DNA of 64,000 nucleotides from Sabethes cyaneus. Lineage: Eukaryota; Arthropoda; Insecta; Diptera; Culicidae. The stretch lies in assembly GCF_943734655.1 (NCBI RefSeq), contig NC_071354.1, positions 7,162,001 to 7,226,000 on the forward strand, in the 5' to 3' direction. The notes beneath the pieces were generated by a model that had not been told where the DNA came from, did not search any database, and saw only the letters and a list, made by a program, of their open reading frames with translations. Position 1 is the first letter of the stretch; each line of letters starts with the position of its first letter. Made by a program: the position numbers and the translations under genes. This document shows, piece after piece, positions 12,739 to 23,375 of the stretch.

Positions 12739-12871
12739 GGAACGAATCACCGCAGAGGAAGCGCTCAAACACAAATGGATCAAGCGGAAACCGCAGTACT
12801 ATCCGACGAATCGACGACCCTCAATCACAACCTTTAAACCAGTTTTGCTCGACAGTAATGGCAACAATAGG
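12739..12871 (+). CDS. Strn-Mlck: MLCK-like kinase gene, exon d: end of kinase fold and regulatory tail start
   Basis: It opens ERITAEEALKHKWIKRK, the last kinase helix with the usual R..AEEAL.H.W signature. It continues with a basic segment QYYPTNRRPSITTFKP and ends NGNNR in phase 0 at donor GTACCT (12872). The basic, hydrophobic stretch just after the kinase is where MLCKs carry their pseudosubstrate/calmodulin-binding segment. Whether this one binds calmodulin is inference. Confidence 0.85.
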
Positions 12872-12946
12872 GTACCTGTTGAATCCATCGCTTCACCCTT
12901 TTTTTAATGGAGACGCATGGTTACTAAAGAACTTTTCTTATTTTAG

Positions 12947-13127
12947 TCTGACAACGAAATCGACAAGGAGAATCTGAAGGGCCTGGTATCCAAGTGGAAC
13001 GAAACACCCAACAACCGTTACGCTTTTGAGCAAGCGACGGAAAGTGTGATTTCGCCCAGTGGAGAAACGATTCAGATACGCCGTCCGAGTGCGGATGTCG
13101 GTGGCCGAAGGGGAAGCCTAGCCAGAG
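12947..13127 (+). CDS. Strn-Mlck: MLCK-like kinase gene, exon e: post-kinase tail
   Basis: Acceptor TTATTTTAG, phase 0. It encodes SDNEIDKENLKGLVSKWNET, then RYAFEQATESVISPSGETIQ, and ends GRRGSLAR with one extra base, phase 1, at donor GTAGGT (13128). RRGSL is a good basophilic-kinase consensus site (RRxS). The phase-1 end is open to two downstream acceptors that keep the frame: 13567 (short C-terminus) and 30307 (519-codon C-terminus). The second of these lies inside the 23.6 kb repeat and therefore occurs twice. Confidence 0.85.
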
Positions 13128-13566
13128 GTAGGTAGCGCACAAAATATCACGAAACCATAATCTCCTGTGTGCAGTTGAGTGCGTGAATGCCTGAGTAAGA
13201 GAGTGAGTGAGAGCAAGAGCGAGAGAAAAGAAACCAGCCATAATTGGCTGCGCTAAGTAGCGTTCCCTGCCTCGCTGCCACAGCAGTGTGCGCTCTGCAA
13301 CAGACTGTATCTATTCCAAACCCAGAAACTGACACACAATACGCAGAATCCAACCAACACTCAAAGATGCTTACTAGCTACTGTAGTCTATGGAATTACA
13401 AACCAATAAACTACTAACTAAAACCAAAACAAAAAAAAAACAACGAGCGAGGGCGATGGGACCATATCAGCTGCTAATCTGTATATTAATCCTGTTGTTT
13501 TTCTTTATTTTTTCTCTGTTCCTTCCGACCGAATATTTTGTGTTCGTTCTATTTTTCGCTGTACAG
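13128..13566 (+). other. Strn-Mlck: Intron after exon e
   Basis: Begins GTAGGT. It carries a GA-rich simple stretch near 13190-13230 and a long pyrimidine-rich tract (about 13497-13560) leading to TTTTTCGCTGTACAG. The tract is typical of a strong 3' splice site. Confidence 0.6.
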
Positions 13567-13616
13567 ATCGAGATTTTCCTCGAGATATACAATTGCCAGT
13601 GTTGGTCGGGAACTGA
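13567..13616 (+). CDS. Strn-Mlck: Candidate short alternative terminal exon of the kinase gene
   Basis: A strong acceptor (long T/C tract, TGTACAG) is followed by a phase-1 reading that completes the split codon from exon e. It encodes (D)RDFPRDIQLPVLVGN and then TGA at 13614-13616. AATAAA follows at 13839-13844, so a complete short 3' end is possible here. I do not recognise the 16-residue tail. It would give a kinase isoform ending soon after the regulatory tail. RNA evidence is not available to me; the alternative is that this is an unused cryptic acceptor. Confidence 0.5.
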
Positions 13617-13838
13617 CATCCCCTCAAGTACAAAATGTGAGCTTTACTTTGTGCTGTGGATACATGTGCATTTGAGTGTAGGATAGTACTATGCATTTGT
13701 TGAATTGCAGTCGAATACTAATGCTAATGGTACTGTTCACTTGCTTGTTACTAACGGATTTTGCTGATTTTTTTATGTATGTCTCGTTTGTTAGTATAAA
13801 TAATACCTGCCGTTCTATCCAAAAAATTTTGAAATTTG

Positions 13839-13844
13839 AATAAA
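13839..13844 (+). terminator. Candidate poly(A) signal AATAAA
   Basis: A canonical hexamer 223 bp after the stop codon of the candidate short terminal exon, in AT-rich sequence. It would serve a short kinase transcript. Confidence 0.4.
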
Positions 13845-14465
13845 GCTCAAATGAATTATTAATTTGGATGACCTTGATGACATCCAACTAAGACTTTAAA
13901 AAATTATTCAATACAGAACGTTATTTGAGTTTGGTCTAATTTCTTGTTTCAATGCAAGTTTTGGTATTGGCCTCTCCATTTTATCTCTCCAATGTTGAAG
14001 CGGTTATCGACATGTATAGTATGTTGGGAATATTACAGTACAATTTCCAGTATTGAGAAAATGTAATGATATTAGGCATCATTAGGATGAAACAGAGAAT
14101 TTTCAAATTTTAGTAAAAAAATAGCTCTATCAGTTGGCGATTAGTGAGAGTACAGTTCCGATATGTACCGCTCTCACGATGAAATCAGTCGTTAAAGTCT
14201 ACTTCTGTCATTTCGTCTGCCGACTACTATTTTGATTGGTCCAAAGTTAATTTTACCCAAGGTAATCCGCGAATCAAGCTATAATGGGAGCAGCGGATTC
14301 GAACTCAGCTTCTCCTCCTAGGTTCAGTGGATCGCAAATATTGGAGAACGTTTAAACCACAGTGGACTGGAGAAAAAGGAAACTCCACAACCCCCTTTAT
14401 AGAATGTGCCATTCGTTCCACCAGAGCACAGAGCAAATTTTCTAACCTTTAGTACAACGTTTATC
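13845..14465. other. Intronic DNA with a SINE-like fragment
   Basis: AT-rich, with no coding block. Near 14270-14360 the minus strand carries a B-box-like GAGTTCGAATCCG preceded about 45 bp upstream by TGGTTTAAACG, which resembles an A-box. It is followed by ATTATAGCTTGATTCG, shared with the repeat at 2505-2600. This could be a tRNA-derived SINE remnant. Confidence 0.4.
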
Positions 14466-15090
14466 TTAACCCGGTCCATCTACTCCAGTAATCTCTTGAC
14501 ATAACGGGCCGCGACGAGGTCCGACCAAAAGTACACAACCTCCTTCGCGTAATACTTCTTGATGAAGGCGGCTACTTCCGGCAGGCGCTTCGCACTTTGT
14601 ATCTCCCCGTTCACCGCAAGCCCCGAAAGAAAGAACCGTGCGTTGGATATTCTCTGCTTGCAGATTGTCAGCCACAGAAGCGGGTTTTTCGGGAACTTGA
14701 TCTGAAAGATATTTTTGACGTCATTGAGTACTCGGTCCACTGCCAGTCATTGCCGTCCAGCATCAAGTAGATCTCTTCATCCATTATAACCGCGACGTCG
14801 TGCTTCGCTGTAAAGTTGTTTTTCACCAGCATCTTCAGCCGCTCCTTTTGGGTGTTTTCCTGGTGCTCAGACATGGCCGGCCTCGACTAACGCTTCCGCA
14901 TAGAAATGTCCGTTTTGGCTAGGTACTTCTTCACTATTTGACCGGTCGCTTCGACCTCCCTGCCCAAGGCGATGCGGACACAAAGTGCCGTACAATGCAT
15001 GGCATGGCTGTTGTAAATCAACACTGTCAATTTTTTTCTGTACTTATCAGGGTTGCTACGATTGGCAATGCGGTGCGATGAATCGACCAT
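14466..15090 (-). pseudogene. Second Tc1/mariner (D37E-like) transposase relic
   Basis: From the right: a piece of the N-terminal region ending VKKYLAKTDISMRKR (15090-14887), then SEHQENTQKERLKMLVKNNF with DVAVIMDEEIY (first catalytic Asp) and LDGNDWQW (14874-14690). After frameshifts come NARFFLSGLAVNGEIQ and EVVYFWSDLVAARYVKRLLE, the second catalytic Asp block (to 14480). The third acidic residue is missing because the element stops at about 14466. Motif order matches the relic at 1650-2395, so both come from one family. Confidence 0.75.
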
Positions 15091-15968
15091 GAGCTAGGGT
15101 AATCGCATGAAAAATTACTAAACTCTGTCAATTTTTTAATAATTCACACATTATTAAAACAACGTACCATTTGCCTTGGATAGGCCATGAAACTCTGCGG
15201 CGTTAATCCATGAGTGTAGCAGTGCAGCAATCAATTGCTCTTTGGTAAATTTCCGACTCAGAACTCCCTTAATGATGATGATAATGCATTTTTAGTGTGA
15301 TGGTGGATGCAGCGAAAACTTTTCAGTTTCCGGCGGGATTATCATCTAAAAATTGTCCATTGGATCACGCCTTGGCAAATAGTTACCAACAGCGCTTTTG
15401 TTGAGTTGAGCTTTGTAGGCGACAAGCGACGAAAGATTGACTCGCACGTACTAACGGTTTCGGACGTTTTGGCTTGGGTTCGGGTTTGGTTTCTTGCCGA
15501 ATTCTTACCAGCGGTGCAGGATTGTGAACGGTGATCGGGTGACGAAATTGAGCTCGTTTATCATGCTACAGTAAGAACGACGCCGCAAATCACAGAACTA
15601 CACGCCGAAGACTGTAGTCTTGTTAAGCAGCTCACAATTGCACAAAACTATGTTCTTTTAAATAAAATCTAGTTCTTAGGCTGATCTAGTCGATAACCAT
15701 ACCAGTCAATAACCACACATCAAGCGCGTTCTGTTGCAAGATGTGCTACGAATGTGTTCTATACGAACCATTCGTAATAACAACATTTGCGGTAGAAGAA
15801 GCTTACGAATGTCTCAAAGTGGTATGAAAGCTTTTTGTCAGCTACGACTACTGTTTTTCGAATATTTTTTTTTTATTTACGAAATTATGTCCTTAACGAA
15901 CACCATCGTAGATACATGACCATACCCGCATCAGCATAGGCCAAGATCGGATAGTTTGGTGATAATTC
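15091..15968. other. Unassigned intronic DNA
   Basis: No coding block was recognised. Short open stretches (such as 15307-15534) show no family motifs and no matching partner exons. Confidence 0.4.
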
Positions 15969-16410
15969 CTAATGGCCAATGCGAACCAGAATTATAGTCG
16001 CCGCCGTTTTCAGCAGAGTCAGGTTGGCTCGTGCTATTTCAAGCAATCGCCTCCATTCAATTCGATCCTGGACCACTTTCCGCTTATTTCCCAGGTCGCA
16101 AGTCGCTGTTGACCTGGTAGAGCCATCGCGAATGTTGGGCCCTGTTTTCCTAATGCCGGTGCGGCAGCTCTGCCATCCGACATCCATACGGCGTGTTCGG
16201 TCCATCGTAGTCTACCAACTTTTACCAGATGCTAGTTAATGTATAATTCGTCGCCGTCAACGGAGGAATGGGGCGTTCGTTCATCTCCTTTGAGTCTCTA
16301 CCTTTCATGTTTCTAGTTTCGACGCATTTATTTTTAGCCCAATCGGTTGCCTCCTCCATCGCAAAGTTCCTAGTTTTGATATCAAAGTCATCTGCGAAGC
16401 CTAGCTTACT
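15969..16410 (-). pseudogene. LINE fragment B (FADD box plus C-terminus)
   Basis: On the minus strand from 16410: GFADDFDIKTRNFAMEEATD, then KGRDSKEMNERPIPP, and later GRTRRMDVGW, IRKTGPNIRDGSTRSTA and KRKVVQDRIEWRRLLEIAR near 16060-16010. These are the catalytic box and the conserved C-terminal WRR.AQDR.EWRR-type end of the insect endonuclease-RT LINE. Much between them is deleted. LINE A has inserted right at its FADD box (16410/16411). Confidence 0.7.
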
Positions 16411-17844
16411 TACTTACTTTAGTGGCAGCGATCCTGCGCCGAACGAATTATGGTCCTCCAGTACAATCGGCAATGGGCTGCCGTTTTCCAATCCCCTCGG
16501 TAACTAGCTGAACATGCATCGTCCTGGACAGCGCATGTCCATCGAGTGCGGAGTCTGCCCCAAAGTCTACGTCCTCTAGCTGGCTCTCTGCTGGAAATAG
16601 TTTTGGCTACTATTTCATCGGGCATTCTGGCCACGTGTCCAGCCCCCGTAGCCTGCATACTTGATGTATCTCGTTCCTGTGGGTTTACGCGTCCGTGCCA
16701 TCATTTTGCCACCATACAAAGCTGCTACTCATCGAGCTGCTTCCTTTCGCTTCCACGATTCATGTCCGTAAAAGTCCGTGAAGGGCCAACTGGAGGATTA
16801 TTGCTCTGTAGAATGCCAATTTTGTGTCGGTGTTATTGATAAGTCCCAATCTCGCTGCTTCCCGTTGAAAAGGCCTAAAGGTCTCTTCCACGGTTGATTC
16901 CGATGATATCGACGTCATTCGCAAATAAATCAAGATAAAAGCATGTTAAATTTCGTGATAGTCCTATTCCTGTCCACGTTTTACTTCATATTGTATCTTC
17001 CAAAGTAATGTTGAATAACAGGTTAGTGAGTGCATCCGCTCGCTTCCGTCTATTCAAAATCACGGAAGTAGCTTATTCTAACGCATTTTTTTGGCCCATC
17101 CAGCGTCGCACAAATCAACGTAACTAATTTCGTCTGAAAACCATGTTCTAGCATTATCTGCTAAAACCCATTTCATTTAACTGAATCGAACGCCGCCTTA
17201 AAGTCCACAAACAGATGATGTACTCCCGGAACTTATCTAGTAACTCAGGGTAAACAATTGATGCGTAGTGGAGCGACGCTCACGAAAACCAGCTTGGTAC
17301 TTGCCGACGTAGAACTCCACTGACACAGGCGCATGGCGAAATTCCTGCGCCTCGCCTCTTCTGCGCCGGCGAGCACGTGCTTTCCGTATTCGCATTTTTT
17401 AGACGGTGGCTTCTTTTTTCTGCAGCTCTAATCTCTCTATACTCTCTATATGGATCAATGGCACCGTGGAGGTTCCTTTACATCCCACTTATATCTTCTT
17501 CCCTTACACCTTGCTGTTATACGAATCGTTCCATTGCCGCCCCATCTTCCGTCAACCGCTGAATGTTGCCACGCAACGTCCTCTCGACAACCTTGAGCGA
17601 ATCTTACACACGATGAGATAATGATAAGAGTCGCAATTTGGTCCCCGAAAATACTGTATATCGATGAAATTCGAAAAGTGTAAACCGTTAATCATCGATC
17701 TGACAGCTACAGTCTGGAAATTAACTAGAAAGAAAACTTATCCAATTTAATTCTACTATGCATATTTTATTCTTGACAGATACGTGTTTCGCTTGCGACT
17801 TGCAGGTTTCCTCAGTGTCTGTTTTCGAACTAAATTAGCCAAAG

Positions 17845-18055
17845 TAGGGCTCACGAGCCGTTCAAATGAACCGGTTCACAGGAATGAGCGTTCAAAAGAA
17901 TGGCTCCTGGAAAAGAAGACGGTTCTTCAAACCTACCCGACGGTTGCCGAAAATGGCGAACCGTGAACCACGAACCGCTCATTTAAATCGGTTCGCGGTA
18001 GCAAATGAAACGGTTCAGAGCCGCTCACACAAAAGAGCCGTTTTACCCACCTTTA
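17845..18055. mobile_element. hAT-like MITE with 8 bp target duplication
   Basis: Flanked on both sides by AGCCAAAG (17837-17844 and 18056-18063), an 8 bp direct repeat as hAT elements make. The 211 bp between begins TAGGGCTCACGAGCCGTTC and ends AGAGCCGTTTTACCCACC, i.e. inverse ends rich in GAGCCG, with several AACCGGTTC-type blocks inside. It interrupts LINE A between linker and RT. There is no coding capacity. Confidence 0.75.
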
Positions 18056-18104
18056 AGCCAAAGCAATTTTACAGTTTTTATAGGAGCTTAAGGTTACGTA
18101 ATCT

Positions 18105-18208
18105 ATGTGTGGGTATACAAATTTAGTGTAGGTAAACGGATGCAATGTGTCAGTTGATGCTTGAGACTACCTGTGTAGGTATACAAAGTTGGTGTAAGTA
18201 AACTAATT
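18105..18208. repeat. Short tandem duplication, about 68 bp unit
   Basis: GTGTGGGTATACAAATTTAG..GTAGGTAAAC near 18109 and GTGTAGGTATACAAAGTTGG..GTAAGTAAAC near 18173 are diverged direct copies, just downstream of the LINE A linker reading frame. Confidence 0.5.
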
Positions 18209-19848
18209 CTATTGTAAATTGAGTCTGAAATCTAAAAATTAAATCCGTTGAGTCTCTGATAGAACTTCCGTGCGTCGTGAGTACCGCTTTCGAGTTGTTC
18301 GCACTCCTTCTCCTCTTGGTGGCGCTTCTTCGCCTTGAAGAGTCGGGTTTGCTGCCTCCGCTTCTGTTTGTATCGCTCCACATTTTGACGGGTGGCTCTA
18401 CGCAGCATTTGTATCCGCGCTGCGTTCTTCTCAGCCAATATCTGCTGGCATTCCTCGTCGAACCATTCGTTACGTCGATTCGGCGCCACACGGTCTAGGA
18501 CGTTCTTCGCTACGCTGTTAATGGCTGTTTTCACGGTATTCCAACAGTCCTCAAGAGGGGCTTCATCCAGCTCACTCTCTTCCGGCAACGCGGTTTCGAG
18601 AGATAACGGGTAGTTTTCGGCGACCTCCGGTTGCTTCAGTTGCGTTAGATTATACCGTGGCGGGCGCCGGTATCGTATGTTGTTCCCAACAGATAGTTAT
18701 TGACGTGTCCTTAACATCTCTAGGTAGTGATCCGAATCAATGTTAGCGCCCGGATAGGTTCTGACGTCGATAATGTCTGAAAAGTGCCGACCATCTATCA
18801 GAACGTGGTCGATTTGTGATTCTGTCTGATTGGGTAATCTCCAGGTGTACCGATGGTAGAGGTTATGTTGAAAGAAGGTAATACGTATGGCCATGTTCTT
18901 GGAGGCGGCGAAGTCGACAAGTCTTAGGCCGTTTTCGTTCGTTTGCGGGTGGACGCTGAACCGTCCAATCACCGGTTTAAATTCCTCCTCCTGACCAACC
19001 TGAGCATTACAGTCCCCGATAATAATTTTAACATCATGTCTTGCGCTCCAACTGCGCGTAGAATTCGTCTTTGTCATCATCGGTATTTCCGGGGTGAGGG
19101 CTGTGCACGTTAATTATGCTAATATTAAAGAATCGGCCCTTGATTCTTAATCTGCACCTACGGAGGTTGATCGGCCACTACCCGATCACCCGCTTCTGCA
19201 TCTCGCCCATCACTATAAAAGCTGGAGCTATATCTATAAATGCTATAAATGCTGAATACAGCATTTCATATTCAGCCGCTCGCTTCGAGACAGTCGCTGG
19301 TTAAGCCGCGTCTTTCACCATTTGCTCCTAACTGAGCTGCTCCAGTATTTATATGGAGTATTTCCAGACATGGCCGTGGGCTTGGGTTCGCCAGGGGCTT
19401 GAGAGAGCCAGAGATATATTTGACACCAAGTAACTTTCCCCATTTCACACCCCCTCACAATGGTCAAATTTTGAAAAAAACGCGGACATTAGCAATTGGG
19501 TAAGAAATGTGTAATTTTGCAAGGGTGGTGTCTTCGGAGAAGTTTAATAATAAAATATAGCGCATCTTTCTGCACAATTGGGGTGACCGTGAATTCACCT
19601 TTTGGGGTGATACGAACTTTTGTTTTAAATTTGCTAAGACGCATAGGGTTATTGATCGTGGTTCGGCCTATGCAAAAACTGATCCTGGTTCGGCCCATTA
19701 GCTTAATCATCGATAATTCATTGAATATTTACAGATTTAAAGGTAAAATAATTTTATAAGCAGCTTATAATATTTTCCTATGCATTGCCTTCATTTATTT
19801 GCCATAAAAATTAATGTAACTAGCTTAAATAATTAAATGTATAACATA

Positions 19849-20911
19849 GGGGTCATTCCACGGGAAATTTACAGTCAAAATTTTTTTTCTCTTCGGAATA
19901 TTTTTTTTACGTTCTTTGTTCAAAAAAAATCGACACGTATTTTTGTATTTCGATGTTACTGTTGGAATTTGCAAGATATGATTTTTTAAAGTATTGTAAT
20001 CCGAGAAAATCACTATTTTTTAAATACTGATTGTAAACATAGTTTGTAATATCAAAAAATGACTTTCTACCAGATGTGTTCACTATTCCACAAGCTTTCA
20101 AAATTGGTATATCATACCTCCTCTCGGTTGTTTTTCAATAGTTAAATAGTGCATTTTTATAAACAATTGCAATTTTTTCAAAGTTGGAACTTTTTTTTCT
20201 CGATTTTTTTTACTTTAAAATATTTGTTAATCTTTCTCGAAGAAGCATGCAAAATTAGGAAATGGAGAAATGAAAACTCTGGAAGTTATGAGTTTTTATA
20301 TCTCAGTGCGTGTGTTAATGTGAAGCGAGCGGTGATGCTCAATAGATGTTCTAACCCACGGGTAGCTTCATGACGAGGCCGCCTTTGATGCTATTAAGTG
20401 TAACGTGTCGTTGAAGCACACGCGTTCGTCCGCACGTTTGCATTAACGTGCGCGCTTCGATATAAAAATTCATAGCTTCTAGAGTTTTCATTTCTCCATT
20501 TCCAAATTTTGCATGCTTCTTCGAGAAAGATTTACACATATTTTAAAGTAAAAAAAATCGAGAAAAAAAAGTTCCAACTTTGAAAAAATTGCAATTGTTT
20601 ATAAAAATGCACTATTTAACTATTGAAAAACAATCGAGAGGAGGTATGGTATACCAATTTTGAAAGCTTGTGGAATAGAGAATACATCTGGTAGAAAGTC
20701 ATTTTTTGATATTACAAACTATGTTTACAATCAGTATTTAAAAAATAGTGATTTTCTCGGATTACAATACTTTAAAAAATCATATCTTGCGAATTCCAAC
20801 AGTAACATCGAAATACAAAAATACGTGTCGATTTTTTTTGAACAAAGAACGTAAAAAAAATGTTCCGAAGAGAAAAAAAATTTTGACTGTAAATTTCCCA
20901 TGGAATGACCC
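19849..20911. mobile_element. Fold-back MITE, about 474 bp arms
   Basis: The left arm 19849-20322 and right arm 20439-20911 are inverse copies with few differences; both encode, on opposite strands, the same 64-codon open stretch starting MKACGI. Arms begin GGGGTCATTCCA and are flanked by ATA on each side. The spacer (20323-20438) is GC-richer than the arms. The open stretch has no known motif and is probably a by-product of the arm sequence. Transcribed in either direction the element would form a long hairpin. Confidence 0.8.
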
Positions 20912-21669
20912 ATAGGTAAAAGCGTCTTCCTACGTCGTCATCAAAGCTGTCTTTTTAAACATCTAGAAAGTGTTTTAGTCTGTGAAGTATTGGTTGAAAA
21001 CAATTTTAAAACATAGATTCATCTATATTCTTCCATTATTGGAACGTTTTATTCCAAACAAAAAGCGAGATTACGACTTATTGAGAAAATACGATTTTAA
21101 TTTTTTGATCTTAGTTCGGCCTACAAATGATCGTGGTTCGGCTTATCAGCTTCACTAAATCACCGCTAGTGGCGCCGCGCTTCGCCCACGTTTTAACCAA
21201 TTTCTGGCTGCATGTATCACTTGTGTTAAATCTAAATGTTGTGTTTCATGCCATATTTTATTATTTCATGCCTTTCGGAATCAAAATTATTATCATCCTA
21301 AAATTGAGTTTTTCTTAACAATAAATATGAGGGTATTTTTTCCAAAGAAGAGTACAAACTAGGTTGTAATGTTTCAGAATTTTATACAACCTTGCACACG
21401 ACTTCAGGGCTTGTGCATGAAACAATATTTAAAAAATTCATGGTATCGTGTTTTCTTAGAAAACTCAATTGGAAATTACTCGATTTTCATGTACACCCCC
21501 TATTTTAAAAATTCATAGCTGTTGAGCCAAGTATTGAAAAATAAATATTTTTTCATGCTAATGTAAGCAAATTTACTCACCAATCCAGAAAAATATTATC
21601 TGGAAAAAAGTTTCCACAAAAATTTCATGATTGTGGGAACTCTACCGAAAAATCAATAAAAGTAGTATT

Positions 21670-21839
21670 ACGAACTAGTTGGAAATGAATTCCTTTTGGT
21701 TCTACTATAACTGGTTCTACTATTTGACCTACGTCACTTATACGCGTTTTTCGGTTACGACTTGCAACCTTCATCAGCGTGGCAAATTTCTGCAGAAATT
21801 ATAGTAGAACTAAAAGGAATTCATTTCCAATTAGTTCGC
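21670..21839. mobile_element. Small inverted-repeat element, about 40 bp arms
   Basis: 21670-21710 and the inverse of 21799-21839 match over about 40 bp (core GGAAATGAATTCCTTTTGGT) with a few mismatches. The centre has TTTCGGTTACGACTTGCAAC, similar to TTTCGCTTGCGACTTGCAGG at about 17790. Likely a MITE. Confidence 0.6.
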
Positions 21840-22861
21840 GTTATTTCGTGAGTTCTAAGACGCTCGTAAATAATTTTTAATAAAAGTATGCTTTACCTAT
21901 TGAATTTTTTAAAAGTATTTCGGTTCGCCAATTTTTATTCTTTTAACGATAGGAATTTAGCATTATTTGTTGTCCCTGAATTCGGGAAATCCCAACGACT
22001 AACGTCGGTGTATGACCGGTTATTTGTTAACACAGTTGTGATTTCAAAAGCAGCTGTTTTCATTGATCTGAAATTAAATGTAAATTCTGTCTTTCTTCGA
22101 AGGCAAATGTTAGAATACAGGAAAATTGCGAGGCTAGTGCTTCGATCCTATTGAGTATTACAGCCTCTTCCAGTCCAAATTACAACATGCGACGCCTGGC
22201 TTGTTAGATCAGTGTTGTACCTTGAGGTCAACTGGGAGGAGAAAGCTAAAAACTATATCTAAATTAATCTTATATGAAATAACCACATTATTGTCTATGT
22301 ACAAGCTTATTTAACACTGCTAGGTAGATAAAGTGAAAAAAGATAGTATATTTACCCAAAAATACATCTGTACTATTTGTAATGCTTCCGAAGAAAGTAA
22401 AAAATTGTCTGAATTTATATAACCTGAAATAGTTAGAATATTGACCATGTACAAGCTCATTTAACACTGCTAGGTAGATAAATTGAAGTAAGATACTGTA
22501 TTAGGCACTAAAAGTAACCTTATACCATTTATAATTGGTTAATATATAAAACCATTCGTTTTAGAAACTTTTTATTGGAATAGGCCGAACCAAGATCATC
22601 GATGGGCCGAACCACGATCAACATAGGCCGAACCAGGATCATAATTTAACTGTCATTAGAAATCAAATTATAATTCAACTGGTCGTCTAAAGTTTCTTCT
22701 AAATTAAGAAATAGAATCGTCTTTAGTTATTCTTCCTAAACATTCTAAATTTTTTTCGAAAAACATTGTGATTTTGTAGATATACGTGCATTAGTCCATG
22801 GGTGCTATGTGAAACAATGAGAATAGGCCGAACCACGATCAATCACCCTATTTAATAAGTT

Positions 22862-23272
22862 ACTAGCTGACCCGACAAACTTCGTATTGCCACAAATTAA
22901 ACTGTTATTTGTTTTAACGAGTTATGAGGAAATGTGTATTTCATTTGTATGGAAGCCCCCCCCCCCCTCTTAAAAGGGAAAGGGGTCATTATTAGGGGAG
23001 GGGTCTCAATTCACCATTGAAAAAAAAATTGGCTACAAAAACACCCACATGCTAAATTTGGTTCCATTTGCTTGATTAGTTCTCGAGTTATGCAGAAATT
23101 TGTGTTTCATTTGTATGGGAGCCCCCCCTCTTAGTGGGGGGAGGGGTCTCTAACCATCATAAGAACCTTCCTTGACCCCAAAAACCCCTATATGCAAATT
23201 TTCACGCCGATCGGTTCAGTAGTTTTCGATTCTATAAGGAACATAGGGCAGACAAAAATCCATTTTATTGGT
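22862..23272 (-). mobile_element. Helitron-like fragment, reverse orientation
   Basis: The left edge ACTAGCTGACCCGACAAAC is the inverse of a Helitron 3' end (..CTAGT). Inside are two diverged copies of a unit with GTGTTTCATTTGTATGG and runs of C. The right part (CACGCCGATCGGTTCAGTAG, CAGACAAAAATCCATTTTAT) resembles the inverse of a truncated Helitron 5' end. No Rep/helicase sequence is present. Confidence 0.5.
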
Positions 23273-23375
23273 ACCGTCATCCATGGAGAGATTGTGCCAA
23301 AAAAGCATATATTTTTGTTCTTTAGCTCAGTATACACACAATTTAGGAACTAAGTTGATTTCAAACCTGTCAATA

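Larger units (their letters stand above)
16411..19330 (-). pseudogene. LINE A, minus strand, endonuclease to C-terminus, broken
   Basis: In coding order: endonuclease (19330-18697) with INVHSPHPGNTDDDKDEFY, IIIGDCNAQVG, QIDHVLIDGRHFSDIIDVRT and GANIDSDHYL (catalytic DSDH); linker ETALPEESELDEAPLEDCWN and NEWFDEECQ (to 18232); RT with HHLFVDFKAAFDSVK (17215-17170) and LVTLICATLDG; ALTNLLFNITLED across 17006; FANDVDIIGINR (FADD box mutated to FAND) near 16915; C-terminus AGHVARMPDE, REPARGRR, DWKTAAHCRLYWRTIIRSAQ (to 16419). It ends in a short TAAG repeat (TTACTTACTTACTT on the plus strand, from 16406). Frameshifts, stops and a MITE break it. Only the part right of 17006 belongs to the 23.6 kb repeat. 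Confidence 0.85.
19646..22848. mobile_element. TA-flanked 3.2 kb element with GATCNTGGTTCGGCC motif array
   Basis: Left end GGGTTATTGATCGTGGTTCG and the inverse of the right end agree over about 27 bp with one mismatch. Both are flanked by TA (19644-19645, 22849-22850), the Tc1/mariner-type target duplication. The motif GATCNTGGTTCGGCC recurs just inside each end (19686; 22580-22640, three copies inverted) and twice near 21110-21140. No transposase frame is present, so it is non-autonomous. Nested inside are a fold-back MITE (19849-20911) and a smaller inverted-repeat element (21670-21839). Two diverged direct copies of a segment containing CACTGCTAGGTAGATAAA lie at about 22278-22350 and 22432-22510. 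Confidence 0.7.

Noticed and set aside
13390..13686. 98-codon plus-strand gene with a hydrophobic segment
   Set aside because: The hydrophobic run is the translation of the pyrimidine tract before the acceptor at 13567. The splice-site reading explains the sequence better.
19907..20854. The 64-codon frame starting MKACGI, present on both strands
   Set aside because: It occurs twice only because the fold-back arms are inverse copies. It has no known motif and no upstream signals.
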